This document shows, piece after piece, positions 35,510 through 44,303 of a stretch of 64,000 nt of DNA. The notes under the pieces were generated by a model. That model was not told where the DNA came from and made no database searches. It saw nothing but the letters and a program-made list of their open reading frames with translations. Every line of letters begins with the position of its first letter. Within the stretch, counting starts at the first letter, position 1. The translations under genes were made by a program, and so were the position numbers. Origin of the DNA: Chlorobiaceae bacterium (lineage in GTDB: Bacteria; Bacteroidota; Chlorobiia; Chlorobiales; Chlorobiaceae); contig JAAXXK010000010.1 of assembly GCA_013334525.1 (NCBI GenBank), forward strand, positions 1 to 64,000, read 5' to 3'.

Positions 35510-37042
35510 ATGTCCACAGAAGAACAGAAAAACAACCACTCCGATCCCTCCCCGGCAGTCGAACTGAACGACCAGATGAAGAGGCGCCTCGAAGAGCGAA
35601 CGCACCTTGCCGAAGCGGGCATAAACCCCTATCCCTACAAGTTTGACGTCACGGCGTTTTCGAGCAGCATCGTCGCCTCGTTCGTTGACGACACCCCCGA
35701 AAACGTCTCGGTGGCCGGCCGCATCATGACCATCAGGAAAATGGGCAAAGCCTCGTTCCTGCACATACAGGACTGCCAAGGCCGCATCCAGATCTACCTG
35801 AAGCGCGACGACGTCGGCGAAGATGCATACAACGCCTTCAAACTGCTCGACATCGGCGATATCGTCGGCGTCAGCGGATACTCCTTCAGGACCAAGACCG
35901 GTGAGGTTTCGGTCCATGCGCAGCAGTTCGAACTGCTCTCCAAATCCCTGCGCCCGATCCCGGTCGCCAAGGAGAAAGAGGTTGACGGCGAAAAGGTGGT
36001 CTTCGACGCCTTCAGCGACCGCGAAATGCGATACCGCCAGCGATACGTCGACCTGATCGTGAACCCCGAGGTGCGCGAAACCTTCATCCGCCGCACCAAC
36101 GTTGTCAGCTTCATACGCCGCTACTTCTCCTCAAACGGCTGGCTAGAGGTCGAAACCCCTATCCTCCAGCCCATCTACGGCGGAGCGGCCGCACGCCCCT
36201 TCACGACGCACCACAATGCGCTCGACATGCAGCTTTACCTGCGCATAGCCAACGAACTCTACCTCAAGCGCCTCATCGTCGGCGGCTTCGACGGCGTGTT
36301 CGAATTCGCAAAGGATTTCCGTAACGAAGGCATCGACCGCTTCCACAACCCCGAGTTCACCCAGGTCGAGCTCTACGTCGCCTACAAGGATTACATCTGG
36401 ATGATGGAGCTGGTCGAAAACCTGCTGCACGAAGCCTGCCTCGAAGTCAACAAGAGGGACACAACGACCTTCCTGGGCAATGAAATCAACCTCAAACCGC
36501 CATTCAGGCGACTGACCATCTCCGACTCGATCAGGGAATACACAGGTCGAGACATCAGGGACAAATCCGAAGCCCAGCTCCGCGACATCGCCAAAGACCT
36601 CGGCCTCGAACTCGACCCGAAGATCAGCAGCGGCAAGATCATCGACGAAATTTTCGGAGAGTTCGTCGAACCCAGGCTCATCCAGCCGACCTTCATCACC
36701 GACTACCCCGAAGAGATGTCTCCGCTGGCCAAGAAGCACCGCTCCGAGCCCGGCCTGGTGGAGCGCTTCGAGCTCATCGTCGGCGGCAAGGAGCTCTGCA
36801 ACTCCTTCTCCGAGCTCAACGATCCGGTCATCCAGCGCGAACGCCTCGAATCGCAGGCCAAACTCCGCCAGCGCGGCGACGACGAAGCCATGATCGTCGA
36901 CGAAGACTTTCTCCGCGCCCTCGAATACGGCATGCCCCCCTGCGCAGGACTCGGCATAGGCATCGACCGCATGGTCATGCTCCTGACCGGCCAGGACTCA
37001 ATCCGCGATGTGATCTTCTTCCCGCACCTGAAGCCGGAGTAA
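35510..37042 (+). CDS. lysS: Lysyl-tRNA synthetase, class II
   Basis: 510 residues. An N-terminal OB-fold anticodon-binding domain (~residues 65-185, [23 protein letters not shown]) is followed by the class II core. Motif 2 is [20 protein letters not shown] and motif 3 is [26 protein letters not shown]. It charges tRNA-Lys and is the usual bacterial length. Confidence 0.97.
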   Translation: MSTEEQKNNHSDPSPAVELNDQMKRRLEERTHLAEAGINPYPYKFDVTAFSSSIVASFVDDTPENVSVAGRIMTIRKMGKASFLHIQDCQGRIQIYLKRDDVGEDAYNAFKLLDIGDIVGVSGYSFRTKTGEVSVHAQQFELLSKSLRPIPVAKEKEVDGEKVVFDAFSDREMRYRQRYVDLIVNPEVRETFIRRTNVVSFIRRYFSSNGWLEVETPILQPIYGGAAARPFTTHHNALDMQLYLRIANELYLKRLIVGGFDGVFEFAKDFRNEGIDRFHNPEFTQVELYVAYKDYIWMMELVENLLHEACLEVNKRDTTTFLGNEINLKPPFRRLTISDSIREYTGRDIRDKSEAQLRDIAKDLGLELDPKISSGKIIDEIFGEFVEPRLIQPTFITDYPEEMSPLAKKHRSEPGLVERFELIVGGKELCNSFSELNDPVIQRERLESQAKLRQRGDDEAMIVDEDFLRALEYGMPPCAGLGIGIDRMVMLLTGQDSIRDVIFFPHLKPE

Positions 37043-37073
37043 CAGGACCCATTTACGGATCTGTTTCAACTGT

Positions 37074-37127
37074 CCATCAAACGCAAAGAGCCTCAGTATA
37101 AAAACTGGGGCTCTTTGCGTTTGATGA
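37074..37127 (+). terminator. Long hairpin after lysS
   Basis: Stem atcaaacgcaaagagcc (37077-37093) pairs with ggctctttgcgtttgat (37109-37125). The loop is partly paired and there is no clear T-run. Either a terminator or an mRNA 3'-end structure. Confidence 0.65.
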
Positions 37128-37380
37128 TCCCTAAACAAGGAAACTTGATTCCCCCTGAAATATAGCCGCCGTTCTTACGACTTAATATACTGGTTTTATA
37201 CGCTTATATTTAAATTGAGGTTTCGCAACGATCTGAGCCCAGATTGTTGAGTGCTTAAGGATCTTCTCATTGCGCGGGGAAACATCACAGGCATCGTTAC
37301 CGAATAACTCCCTGCCCATATTTCCGATCAACCTGAATGTTTTCCCGGCTTCCTGCCAATATGTTTATTAAGTCTTCACT
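37128..37380. other. Intergenic region upstream of the TPR-like exported protein
   Basis: About 250 nt of non-coding sequence after the lysS hairpin, AT-rich at 37150-37215. No RNA gene or repeat is seen. It presumably holds the promoter of the gene at 37381. Confidence 0.4.
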
Positions 37381-38760
37381 ATGAAACCACTATCTGCAGT
37401 ATCAACCCTTGTGTCCTGCCTGGCATTCGCCCTCATGAGCATGGCCACCCAACCAGCCATCGCTGCGATCAAAATGCAGCTCTGCATTGATACGCACTTC
37501 ACTCCCGTCGGAGAGTCCAGGAATTTACCTCCAGACTCACGGGAGACACTGGAGGTCACCCTTGCGGATAATTATACATCGGTCGAGTCTACACAGGAAA
37601 ATGAGATAGTCGATTTCAGTCTGCGGCGACGATTTCAAATCGACAACGAGTCAAAAACCTATGTTGAGTATTCACTTTACAGTACCGTGGGCTTCCGAAT
37701 TCTTGAGTTACAGAATCGTCAAAAAATGCATCAACTGTTCAATAAAATGTTTGAGCCAGGGACACCGCAGGCGGCACAGTTTCCTTCCGGCGAACATGGC
37801 GCGATTGACGACGAGCATAACCTGTCCATATGCATTCCCGGTACCTCACGCAATATCGTCATGACGGAAAAGGGTGATGAGCGGATTTACACCAATGAAA
37901 ATCATCAACTGGCAAGGTGGAGAATAAATGGTGTTGCGGTCAATGCTGCAGACGCCCAACGTTTCGTCAAATTCATCCGGTTCAGGGTGGGTGGACACCC
38001 GGAAATCCTGAAAAGGGTGGCTGAGGAAAAGATCATTCCTGATAAAATGGTATTCACCATGCATGACATGCTTTCGTTATGCTCCCGCACATTGGTAATT
38101 ACCAACATCCATACAACCGACTCTGCATCGTACAACCTCGCTGCATATTCAAAGCGCAAAGTCTCACCATCTGCCAACAAACTGGAGTTCATACTGGACC
38201 AGGCAGAGAGTCGTTCTCCAAAAGCCATAGAAGCCGACAAATCAGCGAAACGAAAAGCGATTGACACGGTTTTACAAAAAGGAAAGATTTTCGATCGTTT
38301 GCTTGGCTCATTAGAATTGGCACTCATGGGTGAGCCTTTACAGGCCTTCCCTGACAGCCAATTACTCCTTATGAAAACAGAGCCATCTATTACCAAATTC
38401 ACGAAAGCAATGGGTGCGAAGACCAGGGATGAACTCAAAATGGCGGTTCAAACCCTTGTCGATCTCCGTTCACAGGCATACACAAAATCATACCTGCTAA
38501 AATTGTTCGAAGCAAGCTATCGCCTTCGGCTGGTTGAACTCGACACCGCGAAAAATCTTTTTCTGGAAGTCCTTCAAAGCAATCCTTCTCTGGCCGGGGC
38601 ATACAACGACCTGGGCGGCCTGCTCTATATGAGGTATGACACCCCGGGGGCCTGGCGATGCTGGGATATCGCCCGACGTATCGCACCCCAATTCCCTTTA
38701 TCAGATAAAGTGAACAAGTTGGAAACGTCATTGGTGGAATCTTTCCCTGAATATTTTTAA
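37381..38760 (+). CDS. Exported protein with C-terminal TPR-like region, unknown function
   Basis: 459 residues. A cleavable signal peptide is evident (VSTLVSCLAFALMSMATQPAIAA). The middle (~40-320) has no motif I recognise. The last ~100 residues read like one or two TPR units (AKNLFLEVLQSNPSLAGAYNDLGGLLYMRYDTPGAWRCWDIARRIAP). It is probably periplasmic. The gene stands alone between lysS and an antitoxin-like gene. Confidence 0.7.
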   Translation: MKPLSAVSTLVSCLAFALMSMATQPAIAAIKMQLCIDTHFTPVGESRNLPPDSRETLEVTLADNYTSVESTQENEIVDFSLRRRFQIDNESKTYVEYSLYSTVGFRILELQNRQKMHQLFNKMFEPGTPQAAQFPSGEHGAIDDEHNLSICIPGTSRNIVMTEKGDERIYTNENHQLARWRINGVAVNAADAQRFVKFIRFRVGGHPEILKRVAEEKIIPDKMVFTMHDMLSLCSRTLVITNIHTTDSASYNLAAYSKRKVSPSANKLEFILDQAESRSPKAIEADKSAKRKAIDTVLQKGKIFDRLLGSLELALMGEPLQAFPDSQLLLMKTEPSITKFTKAMGAKTRDELKMAVQTLVDLRSQAYTKSYLLKLFEASYRLRLVELDTAKNLFLEVLQSNPSLAGAYNDLGGLLYMRYDTPGAWRCWDIARRIAPQFPLSDKVNKLETSLVESFPEYF

Positions 38761-38824
38761 TGTTCCCATTCAGAACCATCTGGGCATTCCGATCCGGCAA
38801 AATGGTTCTAAGTTTACCATCTGA

Positions 38825-38920
38825 AGTGACAAAATCCAGCTCATTTCTTCCCGGGATATGAGCCAAAAAGAGCAGGATATTTATGAAAAAGAAGAAAAAC
38901 GCGATTCCGGAATTCAATAG
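38825..38920 (+). pseudogene. Relic of a BrnT-type toxin gene 3' end
   Basis: In the frame ending at the TAG 38918-38920, this reads IQLISSRDMSQKEQDIYEKE. That is the characteristic C-terminus of BrnT/DUF497 toxins (usually ..RIISARxMxxxERxxYE). An in-frame TGA at 38822-38824 cuts off the rest, and there is room for only ~120 nt before the preceding gene. A frameshift upstream gives GKMVLSLPSE, a plausible further fragment. The antitoxin start lies inside this tail, the usual brnT-brnA overlap. Confidence 0.55.
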
Positions 38921-39158
38921 CGTTCAAGAGGAGCAGGCATTCTGGACGACTCATGACTCGGCAGAGTATGTCGATTGGGAAAAAGCAGGCACTGCAATTT
39001 TTACAAACCTGAAACCCACAATGAAAACCATTTCGCTACGGCTGCCCGAACCCATGCTGAATCGTCTGAAAGTTCTGGCCAACGAACGGGATGTGCCTTA
39101 CCAGTCCCTGATGAAAATATTCCTGAAAGAACGCATCGACCGTGAATTTCAGGCTTGA
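38883..39158 (+). CDS. CopG/BrnA-type antitoxin, orphan
   Basis: 91 residues. The N-terminal toxin-binding part (IPEFNSVQEEQAFWTTHDSAEYVDW) precedes a ribbon-helix-helix DNA-binding domain (MKTISLRLPEPMLNRLKVLANERDVPYQSLMKIFLKERI). This is the CopG-family antitoxin layout of type II systems such as BrnA. An AGGA motif precedes the ATG. No intact toxin is adjacent; upstream sequence looks like a decayed BrnT. It may persist as an anti-addiction antitoxin or a repressor. Confidence 0.8.
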   Translation: MKKKKNAIPEFNSVQEEQAFWTTHDSAEYVDWEKAGTAIFTNLKPTMKTISLRLPEPMLNRLKVLANERDVPYQSLMKIFLKERIDREFQA

Positions 39159-39268
39159 GACCAGTTGTATAACATTATTTTTATGCTATTTACTGGGCCA
39201 TCAAAGATCGTAAATGGTATGAGAGCCCTGATATATCCGGCAAGTTCTGCTACCCTGAATCGTCTTCA

Positions 39269-39631
39269 TTACTGCCTCAACCAGGCGTCTGCTTCCGATT
39301 GCTCCTGGAAGATCCTGATCGAATAGGTAAGTTCTTCTGCCTGGCCGAGAAATAGTTCAGCCAGCGCCTGATGCAGGTTGTTCGAGGTCAAAATCGCCGT
39401 TTTCAGCCTGGTGGCGTTTCGAGGATAATAGGTGCTGATATAACGGGTCAACTCCTCATAACAGGAGTGGGAAAAATCACACTCGCACCCATCAAAAACC
39501 CAGAGAGCGTTTTTTTCCCGGTAATCAGGCAGGGCAACTTCATCCTTGAACGCATTGAGAAGGTCGTCATCATTTACCCGTCCTGAAAACACGACACGAA
39601 TATAGGAGCCGGCATTTTCGATGGTGTACAT
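39269..39631 (-). CDS. SpoIIAA/STAS-like domain protein
   Basis: 120 residues, soluble, alpha/beta alternation (YIRVVFSGRVNDDDLLNAF, ALWVFDGCECDFS, TRLKTAILTSNNLHQALAELFL, YSIRIFQEQSEADAWL). The layout and the closing EADAWL resemble SpoIIAA-like/STAS proteins, in which the last helix follows IFxxxxEAxxWL. Function unknown. It is a single gene with spacers on both sides. Confidence 0.6.
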   Translation of the reverse strand: MYTIENAGSYIRVVFSGRVNDDDLLNAFKDEVALPDYREKNALWVFDGCECDFSHSCYEELTRYISTYYPRNATRLKTAILTSNNLHQALAELFLGQAEELTYSIRIFQEQSEADAWLRQ

Positions 39632-39823
39632 GGCTCATTCAAAATTGGATTGAATGAAAACAGATAGCGATCAAAACCAGGAAAAGTGACGATCACGTGT
39701 CTCAGACAATCGATACAATTCACACGGTTCACTGTACAGGTTAAGCGGGGTTGCTGAAGCTCCACTCGAAAACGGCTTTGCCTTGCTTAACTCCAAAAAG
39801 TTCTGAACGCCCAACCGCTCCTA

Positions 39824-40474
39824 TTAGTTTTCAGAGTCGATCAGCACATCTTCCCCAAAACCGCCCACGTTCACGTAAGATGTTTTATTGTTCGATAATG
39901 GGGAACGCTTTACCCTGACAGGGCGAGCGCTGGCCTTGATTGCCTGATCCATATCCGAATCGGCATCTCCATAATAAATAACCACATGGGCCGCCGCTAT
40001 GAAATCCTTTTTTGGAGCATTGCAGGTAAAAACAATAGCAGGATTGGACAACATGAAACTCTGCGCCAGGATTTTCGGCAGGATGGATACCTGCGAGCTG
40101 TCACGCGCGGTAATGAATACTATTTTGTCGCCTCTCGAAGAGTGCATTTCGATCAAAGCCCGGCCTGAGGCCTTCGGCAAACTGAAATTATCGAACTGTC
40201 CATTCATATCATTCCAGAAGCTCTTTGAGCCCAGTGGATTTGAGCCGTATTTATTCTTGCCGTCAGGCCCATCCAGGTTAGCCAATCCGTAATAAAATCC
40301 GGGGGTTGAAAATAGAACGGTATCATCGATATCGAATCCTGCGATTACCGGAGTCGCGGGAAGCGACGCCTTGATCTCGCTTACGGTTACATACCTGACG
40401 GCCGGCCTGGGCGAACATGCCGTTACCGTAACCATCAAAACAAGTACCAAAGCAGCCCTGATGTGTCTGTTCAT
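39824..40474 (-). CDS. Class B acid phosphatase, AphA-like lipoprotein
   Basis: 216 residues. The signal sequence ends in a lipobox-like VTAC, so it is probably lipid-anchored in the periplasm. The HAD nucleophile motif is GFDIDDTVLFSTPGF, with ITARD and the Asp-rich YYGDADSDMDQA. The tail GGFGEDVLIDSEN matches the class B non-specific acid phosphatase AphA. It would dephosphorylate nucleotides and other organic phosphates. Confidence 0.88.
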   Translation of the reverse strand: MNRHIRAALVLVLMVTVTACSPRPAVRYVTVSEIKASLPATPVIAGFDIDDTVLFSTPGFYYGLANLDGPDGKNKYGSNPLGSKSFWNDMNGQFDNFSLPKASGRALIEMHSSRGDKIVFITARDSSQVSILPKILAQSFMLSNPAIVFTCNAPKKDFIAAAHVVIYYGDADSDMDQAIKASARPVRVKRSPLSNNKTSYVNVGGFGEDVLIDSEN

Positions 40475-40640
40475 AGTTTGCCCTTTCGAATATTTGATAG
40501 GGAAAGATGGAAACCGTACATGAGTATGTTAACGAAACGGCCGATTAATCAGGACATTTTATTACAAGAGAGTTTTATGGACGACTCAACTCAGCTTCTG
40601 CCTTTTCAATCCCGCGAACGAGCCAATTGCCGGATATAAA

Positions 40641-40667
40641 TAAAGCCCGGCGATGAACCGGGCTTTA
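40641..40667 (-). terminator. Perfect hairpin between aphA-like and small membrane genes
   Basis: Stem taaagcccgg (40641-40650) / ccgggcttta (40658-40667), loop cgatgaa. It is about 100 nt beyond the stop of the small membrane gene on the minus strand, so it probably ends that transcript. Confidence 0.6.
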
Positions 40668-40765
40668 TGCTTTAATCGAGTCTTGGCGTGCAGTGCTTGC
40701 GGGTATCAGTTCCTGGATCAACCGGTCTTTACCATACAAACTCTTTTCATGTTTTCCTGACTTGA

Positions 40766-40984
40766 CTACACCTGCTTCTTTTTTTTGCGCAACATAAGCA
40801 CAGCAAAACCTGTAAAGCAGAACAGAACACCGACAAAATACCATAAAGCATGCTCAACACCCGGGTATCCGTTGTCGTCAGCCAGAGCAACAGCCCCAAC
40901 GCTGCAACCCGTGGTCACGAACAAGGCAAAGAATACCATCATTATCCTTGATGAGTCAATCATAGCCGATATATGGTGATTCAA
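40766..40984 (-). CDS. Small two-TM membrane protein, unknown
   Basis: 72 residues with two hydrophobic segments (MMVFFALFVTTGCSVGAVAL and ALWYFVGVLFCFTGFAVLML) and a positively charged tail RKKKKQV, so both ends probably face the cytoplasm. No family is recognised and no clear ribosome-binding site is seen. The downstream hairpin supports a transcribed gene. Confidence 0.5.
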   Translation of the reverse strand: MNHHISAMIDSSRIMMVFFALFVTTGCSVGAVALADDNGYPGVEHALWYFVGVLFCFTGFAVLMLRKKKKQV

Positions 40985-41371
40985 TAGTGGAGAGTTCTCA
41001 AAAAGGCACTACTCAGGATGCCGCTACCCAAATATATACATTATCATATAAAATAAAAACAAATATCCACCTAAATTACATTATACCAAGTATTTATAAG
41101 CGCCAACCAAATACATACACAATATATAACATCCGGATTGCTCCAATATTTTATACCACCAGAACCGTTCTCCAGAAACAAGCAAACCGTGTCGTCATCA
41201 ACACGGCTTCGAGCGCCTCATCCTCCGGCCCCACGGTCCAGGCACTCATCTTTGACAGGCCCTGTTGGTTGACATGATCGCTGGCTCCTCCCCCTTTTTC
41301 GCCTCAACATACGTTCTGATCTGATGTTTTGTAAGGCGGGTTCATCATTCATGTATCTACTTATACCTTAA
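40985..41371. other. Intergenic region, partly very AT-rich
   Basis: 41030-41130 is almost pure A/T with scattered C, clearly below the surrounding GC content. A 96-codon open frame crosses the region but has no coding character. No RNA or repeat is seen. Confidence 0.4.
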
Positions 41372-41686
41372 TCATTTTGTACCGAGAATCCATTTAACCA
41401 ACGTTGCGGCCTCCTCTTTGTCTATGTTACCGGCATGCATGGGCATGTTACCCCAAACGCCTACCCCGCCGTTTATGACCTTATCTTCCAATATGCTTTC
41501 CGCACCATTATTACCGGAATACTTTCTGGCGATCTCTTTAAATGAGGGACCTACTATCTTCATATCTAACTGGTGACATGCCAGGCAGCCCCGGGAGTCA
41601 GCCAATTCATATTCGTCATCAGCTTGAGCGATGTTTGAAGCCATGAGCCAAATGCCGAGCAACAAGGTAAACGGATAAATTCTCAT
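41372..41686 (-). CDS. Small periplasmic cytochrome c
   Basis: 104 residues. A signal peptide (ending ...NIAQA) is followed by a single-haem class I cytochrome c: CLACH haem site, VGPSFKEIARKY, and MPMH as the likely Met axial ligand. The last helix is EEAATLVKWILG. It resembles cytochrome c-551/c-555-type electron carriers, which in green sulfur bacteria link sulfur oxidation to the reaction centre. The exact partner is unknown. Confidence 0.88.
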   Translation of the reverse strand: MRIYPFTLLLGIWLMASNIAQADDEYELADSRGCLACHQLDMKIVGPSFKEIARKYSGNNGAESILEDKVINGGVGVWGNMPMHAGNIDKEEAATLVKWILGTK

Positions 41687-42108
41687 GTTTTGCTTCTTTT
41701 AATTTATATCCAGAGCAATTATAGAGAACGAACGGAAGTGCACTTCGTGCTCGAAAGGAGCTGGCCTGATGGTAGATCGTTGACTGCCGTCAGGTGAAAT
41801 ATCATTTATAACAATGATTTCAGCACCAGCAAACGCACGCCAAGGCTAAAGTATTAAAATATTTCGGGTTATAATATCCGGAAAAAAGTGCGCCCTTCTG
41901 CATGACAGAATCAGTAACGCAAATGTAAAGAAAATATCGCTGAAAATCCCGTATCCGGGGCAGATCGGGCAAACGTTTACTGCTTCCGATACCACTACAG
42001 CACTGGTTCGCAAGGCCGGATAGAGTTGCGGCAGGCAAGTGCCGGAAATGGTTGTCGATCAAAAAGGCAAATGCCGGAAGGAATCAACGGCAGATGTGGT
42101 GCAAAATT
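41687..42108. other. Intergenic region
   Basis: About 420 nt with no supported gene; an 80-codon minus-strand frame lacks coding character. It should contain the cytochrome c promoter near 41690-41870 (AT-rich). Confidence 0.4.
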
Positions 42109-42134
42109 GAAAACCCGGTTCAAGCCGGGTTTTC
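42109..42134 (-). terminator. Terminator overlapping the superinfection-immunity-like stop codon
   Basis: Perfect stem gaaaacccgg (42109-42118) / ccgggttttc (42125-42134) with a 6-nt loop that includes the stop codon of the minus-strand gene. Confidence 0.65.
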
Positions 42135-42386
42135 ATGGGCAAAGGCCTTGTTTATTCTATCAGGACCAGTGTAGGCCAGCGACCATACAAAAGCACCGAT
42201 CCAGCCCAGGCCAGTCCACCCGAGAAGGATATTGAGAGCCAATATGGCGGCTTTGCTGCGATGGTTGCGCCAGAAGGCTATGACTGATGGGATGAAATAA
42301 ACTCCCCAGAACGCCAGCGTAAGGAAAAACGCCAGGGCCGGAGAAGAATCAGACCAATACCAGGAACGTGACCATTCGTGCATCAT
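42120..42386 (-). CDS. Superinfection-immunity-like small membrane protein
   Basis: 88 residues from the first ATG of an ATGATG pair, chosen because AAGGAG lies 8 nt before it. Two TM helices (LAFFLTLAFWGVYFIPSVIAFW and AILALNILLGWTGLGWIGAFVWSLAYT) flank a basic loop RNHRSK. The second helix, ALNILLGWTGLGWIGAFVWSL, fits the superinfection immunity family named after T4 Imm. These proteins are common in bacterial chromosomes, and a phage-blocking role is not shown for most. Confidence 0.75.
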   Translation of the reverse strand: MMHEWSRSWYWSDSSPALAFFLTLAFWGVYFIPSVIAFWRNHRSKAAILALNILLGWTGLGWIGAFVWSLAYTGPDRINKAFAHENPA

Positions 42387-42593
42387 AGTGGGAACTCCTT
42401 TTTTGCCAATTTTTGGGTACTGATATGTGACGTCACTTTTGCCGCAGCCTTTCGCTTGTTCAAAAATATTCTTCGTACAGCTAAAGGCGCAATCGCATCT
42501 AATCAATTCCTTCCGGTTGGCCATGGCTACTGCAACAGCAGGGTATGCTCATGCCTTACGCTAATCACTGCTGAAACAAACTTCATGAAATAA

Positions 42594-42619
42594 GGAAACC
42601 CGGAACATGCCGGGCTTCC
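42594..42619 (-). terminator. Hairpin after the Gly/Tyr-rich exported protein
   Basis: Imperfect stem ggaaacccgg (42594-42603) / ccgggcttcc (42610-42619), 28 nt beyond the stop of the minus-strand gene. Confidence 0.5.
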
Positions 42620-42646
42620 AAGGAGTTTAATCTGACGGCTTCAGGA

Positions 42647-43090
42647 TTATCTCCCTCCGCGTCCGTCACGACCACCCCATTTGTCACGATCCATCCTGAA
42701 CCTGTTGTCCCAGAAAACCCGATCATGATTACGGTACTCAGCATCACGGCGATTGTGGATATCGCTCCAGTTGTGCCGTCCTATCTGGGGAGGCAGATCA
42801 GCATTTCCTATACGTCCCCACGGGCCCCGATAATCCTGCGAGCGGTACCAGTAACCGTCACGGTAGACGAAGTAGTAATCACCATAGTAGACGACATCGT
42901 AAGCCCCTCCATAGGATACGGCAAAACCATAGTCATCCAGATAGATGAAATCCGGCCTGATTTCAATACGAAAATCCGGGCCGCCTCTCACTCCCATAGC
43001 TAACGGTATACCTGCATGAACTTCAGGTTGAGGATAAAACAGATAACTTCCTGCCATACCCAATGCCAATAACAACATCTGCTTCTTCAT
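42647..43090 (-). CDS. Exported Tyr/Asp/Gly-rich protein, unknown
   Basis: 147 residues from ATG 43090, preceded by AAAAGGAG. A signal peptide (MKKQMLLLALGMAGSYLF...VHA) leads a mature part dominated by Tyr, Asp, Arg and Gly: GGPDFRIEIRPDFIYLDDYGFAVSYGG, then YYGDYYFVYRDGYWYRS, then an Asp/Arg/Gly tail. This resembles small periplasmic or surface proteins with YXX-rich sheets that appear in many Gram-negatives. No function is assignable. Confidence 0.7.
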   Translation of the reverse strand: MKKQMLLLALGMAGSYLFYPQPEVHAGIPLAMGVRGGPDFRIEIRPDFIYLDDYGFAVSYGGAYDVVYYGDYYFVYRDGYWYRSQDYRGPWGRIGNADLPPQIGRHNWSDIHNRRDAEYRNHDRVFWDNRFRMDRDKWGGRDGRGGR

Positions 43091-43478
43091 AATTATTCTC
43101 CTTTTCACGTTGAACACTCAATCACTTTTGCTTTTCTTCAGTTCAGGAAGTACTTATATGTATGTATAACAATTCCTGACTCTATTAGTGCCTTTTACTT
43201 TAAAATACAAAGCCGCAAATAACGAACAGATGGATTAATCCTGCTCCGGCATCGTTCGTTTAGCCTGAAAGTCATGAATAACCGGTGCTCATATCATCAG
43301 TCTTGCCGAGGAGAATCCGAACAACGTGCCTGCCGTCCGTTGCCCGCGGCAGAAAGGTATACCCATGACGCAAAAACGGTTTGCGTCTAGGCCTATTTCT
43401 GCTTATGGTTATTTTACTTGTATGCTCGAAACAGGAACAGCCGCATCGGAGGCCATTTAAACAAGATAGAGGAGCCCC
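43091..43478. other. Intergenic region upstream of the AlbA_2-domain gene
   Basis: No supported gene. A 7-bp hairpin acgcaaa/tttgcgt sits at 43368-43386. The GAGGAG before 43479 is the ribosome-binding site of the next gene. Confidence 0.4.
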
Positions 43479-44159
43479 ATGCCCTACATCCGCCAAGGAT
43501 CATCAAGAGCCACCCTGCTCGACCTCGTCGGCCAGGGTGAAGGGTTGTGCATAGAGTTCAAGCGTCTCATCCATTCAGCGCCAAAAATCGCACGCTCTAT
43601 CGCGGCGTTCGCCAACACATCGGGAGGAGTGATCCTGATCGGGGTTGACGACGACAGCCGGATCGTCGGTATCCAGAGTGAGAAAGAGACCCTTCAGGTA
43701 ATAGATGAAGCCCTGAGGCACCACATCGAGCCAAGACCCGATGTCGAGGTGTTTGTTGAGGAGTACAAACGTCGCATGGTGCTTCTGGCCAATGTTCCTG
43801 AAAGCACCGTGCGCCCCCATTACCACATCGAACAGCTGATCTGCCGACAGAGTGGCAGACGAACTGTAGAACGTCGCGTATTTATCCGCGACGGAAGCCA
43901 CAACAAGGCTGCCACCGAGGACAGGATTGAGCTCATGATCTCTTCGGCCGCTCCTGTAAGGATTTCGTTCACCCAGAGGGAACGGCGACTGCTCGACCAC
44001 CTGGCCCTTCATGAGCGGATAACTGCTGATGATTTTGCCGAGGAGTCGGGCATACCGCTGCAGGAAGCTCGCCGCATCCTCATATCGCTCGTCAGGTCGG
44101 GCACACTCCGGCTCGTGACCGAAGGAAAAAACAGCTTTTATACCATCTCGGAGCACTGA
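43479..44159 (+). CDS. AlbA_2 (Schlafen-like) domain protein with winged helix
   Basis: 226 residues. The N-terminal ~125 residues are an AlbA_2/divergent AAA_4 domain: EFKRLIHSAPKIARSIAAFANTSGGVILIGVDDDSRIVGI, then ...FIRDGSHNKAA. The C-terminus is a winged-helix fold (RERRLLDHLALHERITADDFAEESGIPLQEARRILISLVRSGTLRLV). The family is typical of putative transcriptional regulators or nucleic-acid-binding proteins. A strong GAGGAG precedes the start. It is a single gene with no evident defence partner. Confidence 0.85.
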   Translation: MPYIRQGSSRATLLDLVGQGEGLCIEFKRLIHSAPKIARSIAAFANTSGGVILIGVDDDSRIVGIQSEKETLQVIDEALRHHIEPRPDVEVFVEEYKRRMVLLANVPESTVRPHYHIEQLICRQSGRRTVERRVFIRDGSHNKAATEDRIELMISSAAPVRISFTQRERRLLDHLALHERITADDFAEESGIPLQEARRILISLVRSGTLRLVTEGKNSFYTISEH

Positions 44160-44303
44160 CCCAGTCTCTGCCCCAGCCTTTCAGCCGGTTAATTATTCTA
44201 CAAATAAGTATAAATTATTAAGGCATATTTTTTATTTAGCCGAATTTATTTAAGTTACTGTTCAGAAGATGACGAGTTCATATCAGCTATACCATTTCCG
44301 GCC

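Noticed and set aside
40987-41277. 96-codon plus-strand frame
   Set aside because: Spans an AT-rich spacer, with low-complexity Ile/Tyr/Asn content and no ribosome-binding site.
41820-42062. 80-codon minus-strand frame
   Set aside because: No coding character, motif or ribosome-binding site; treated as spacer.
43272-43496. 74-codon minus-strand frame with PFLRHGYTFLPRATDGRHVVRILLGKTDD
   Set aside because: The C-terminal half looks slightly protein-like, but there is no start context or recognisable family, and it runs into the next gene's start.
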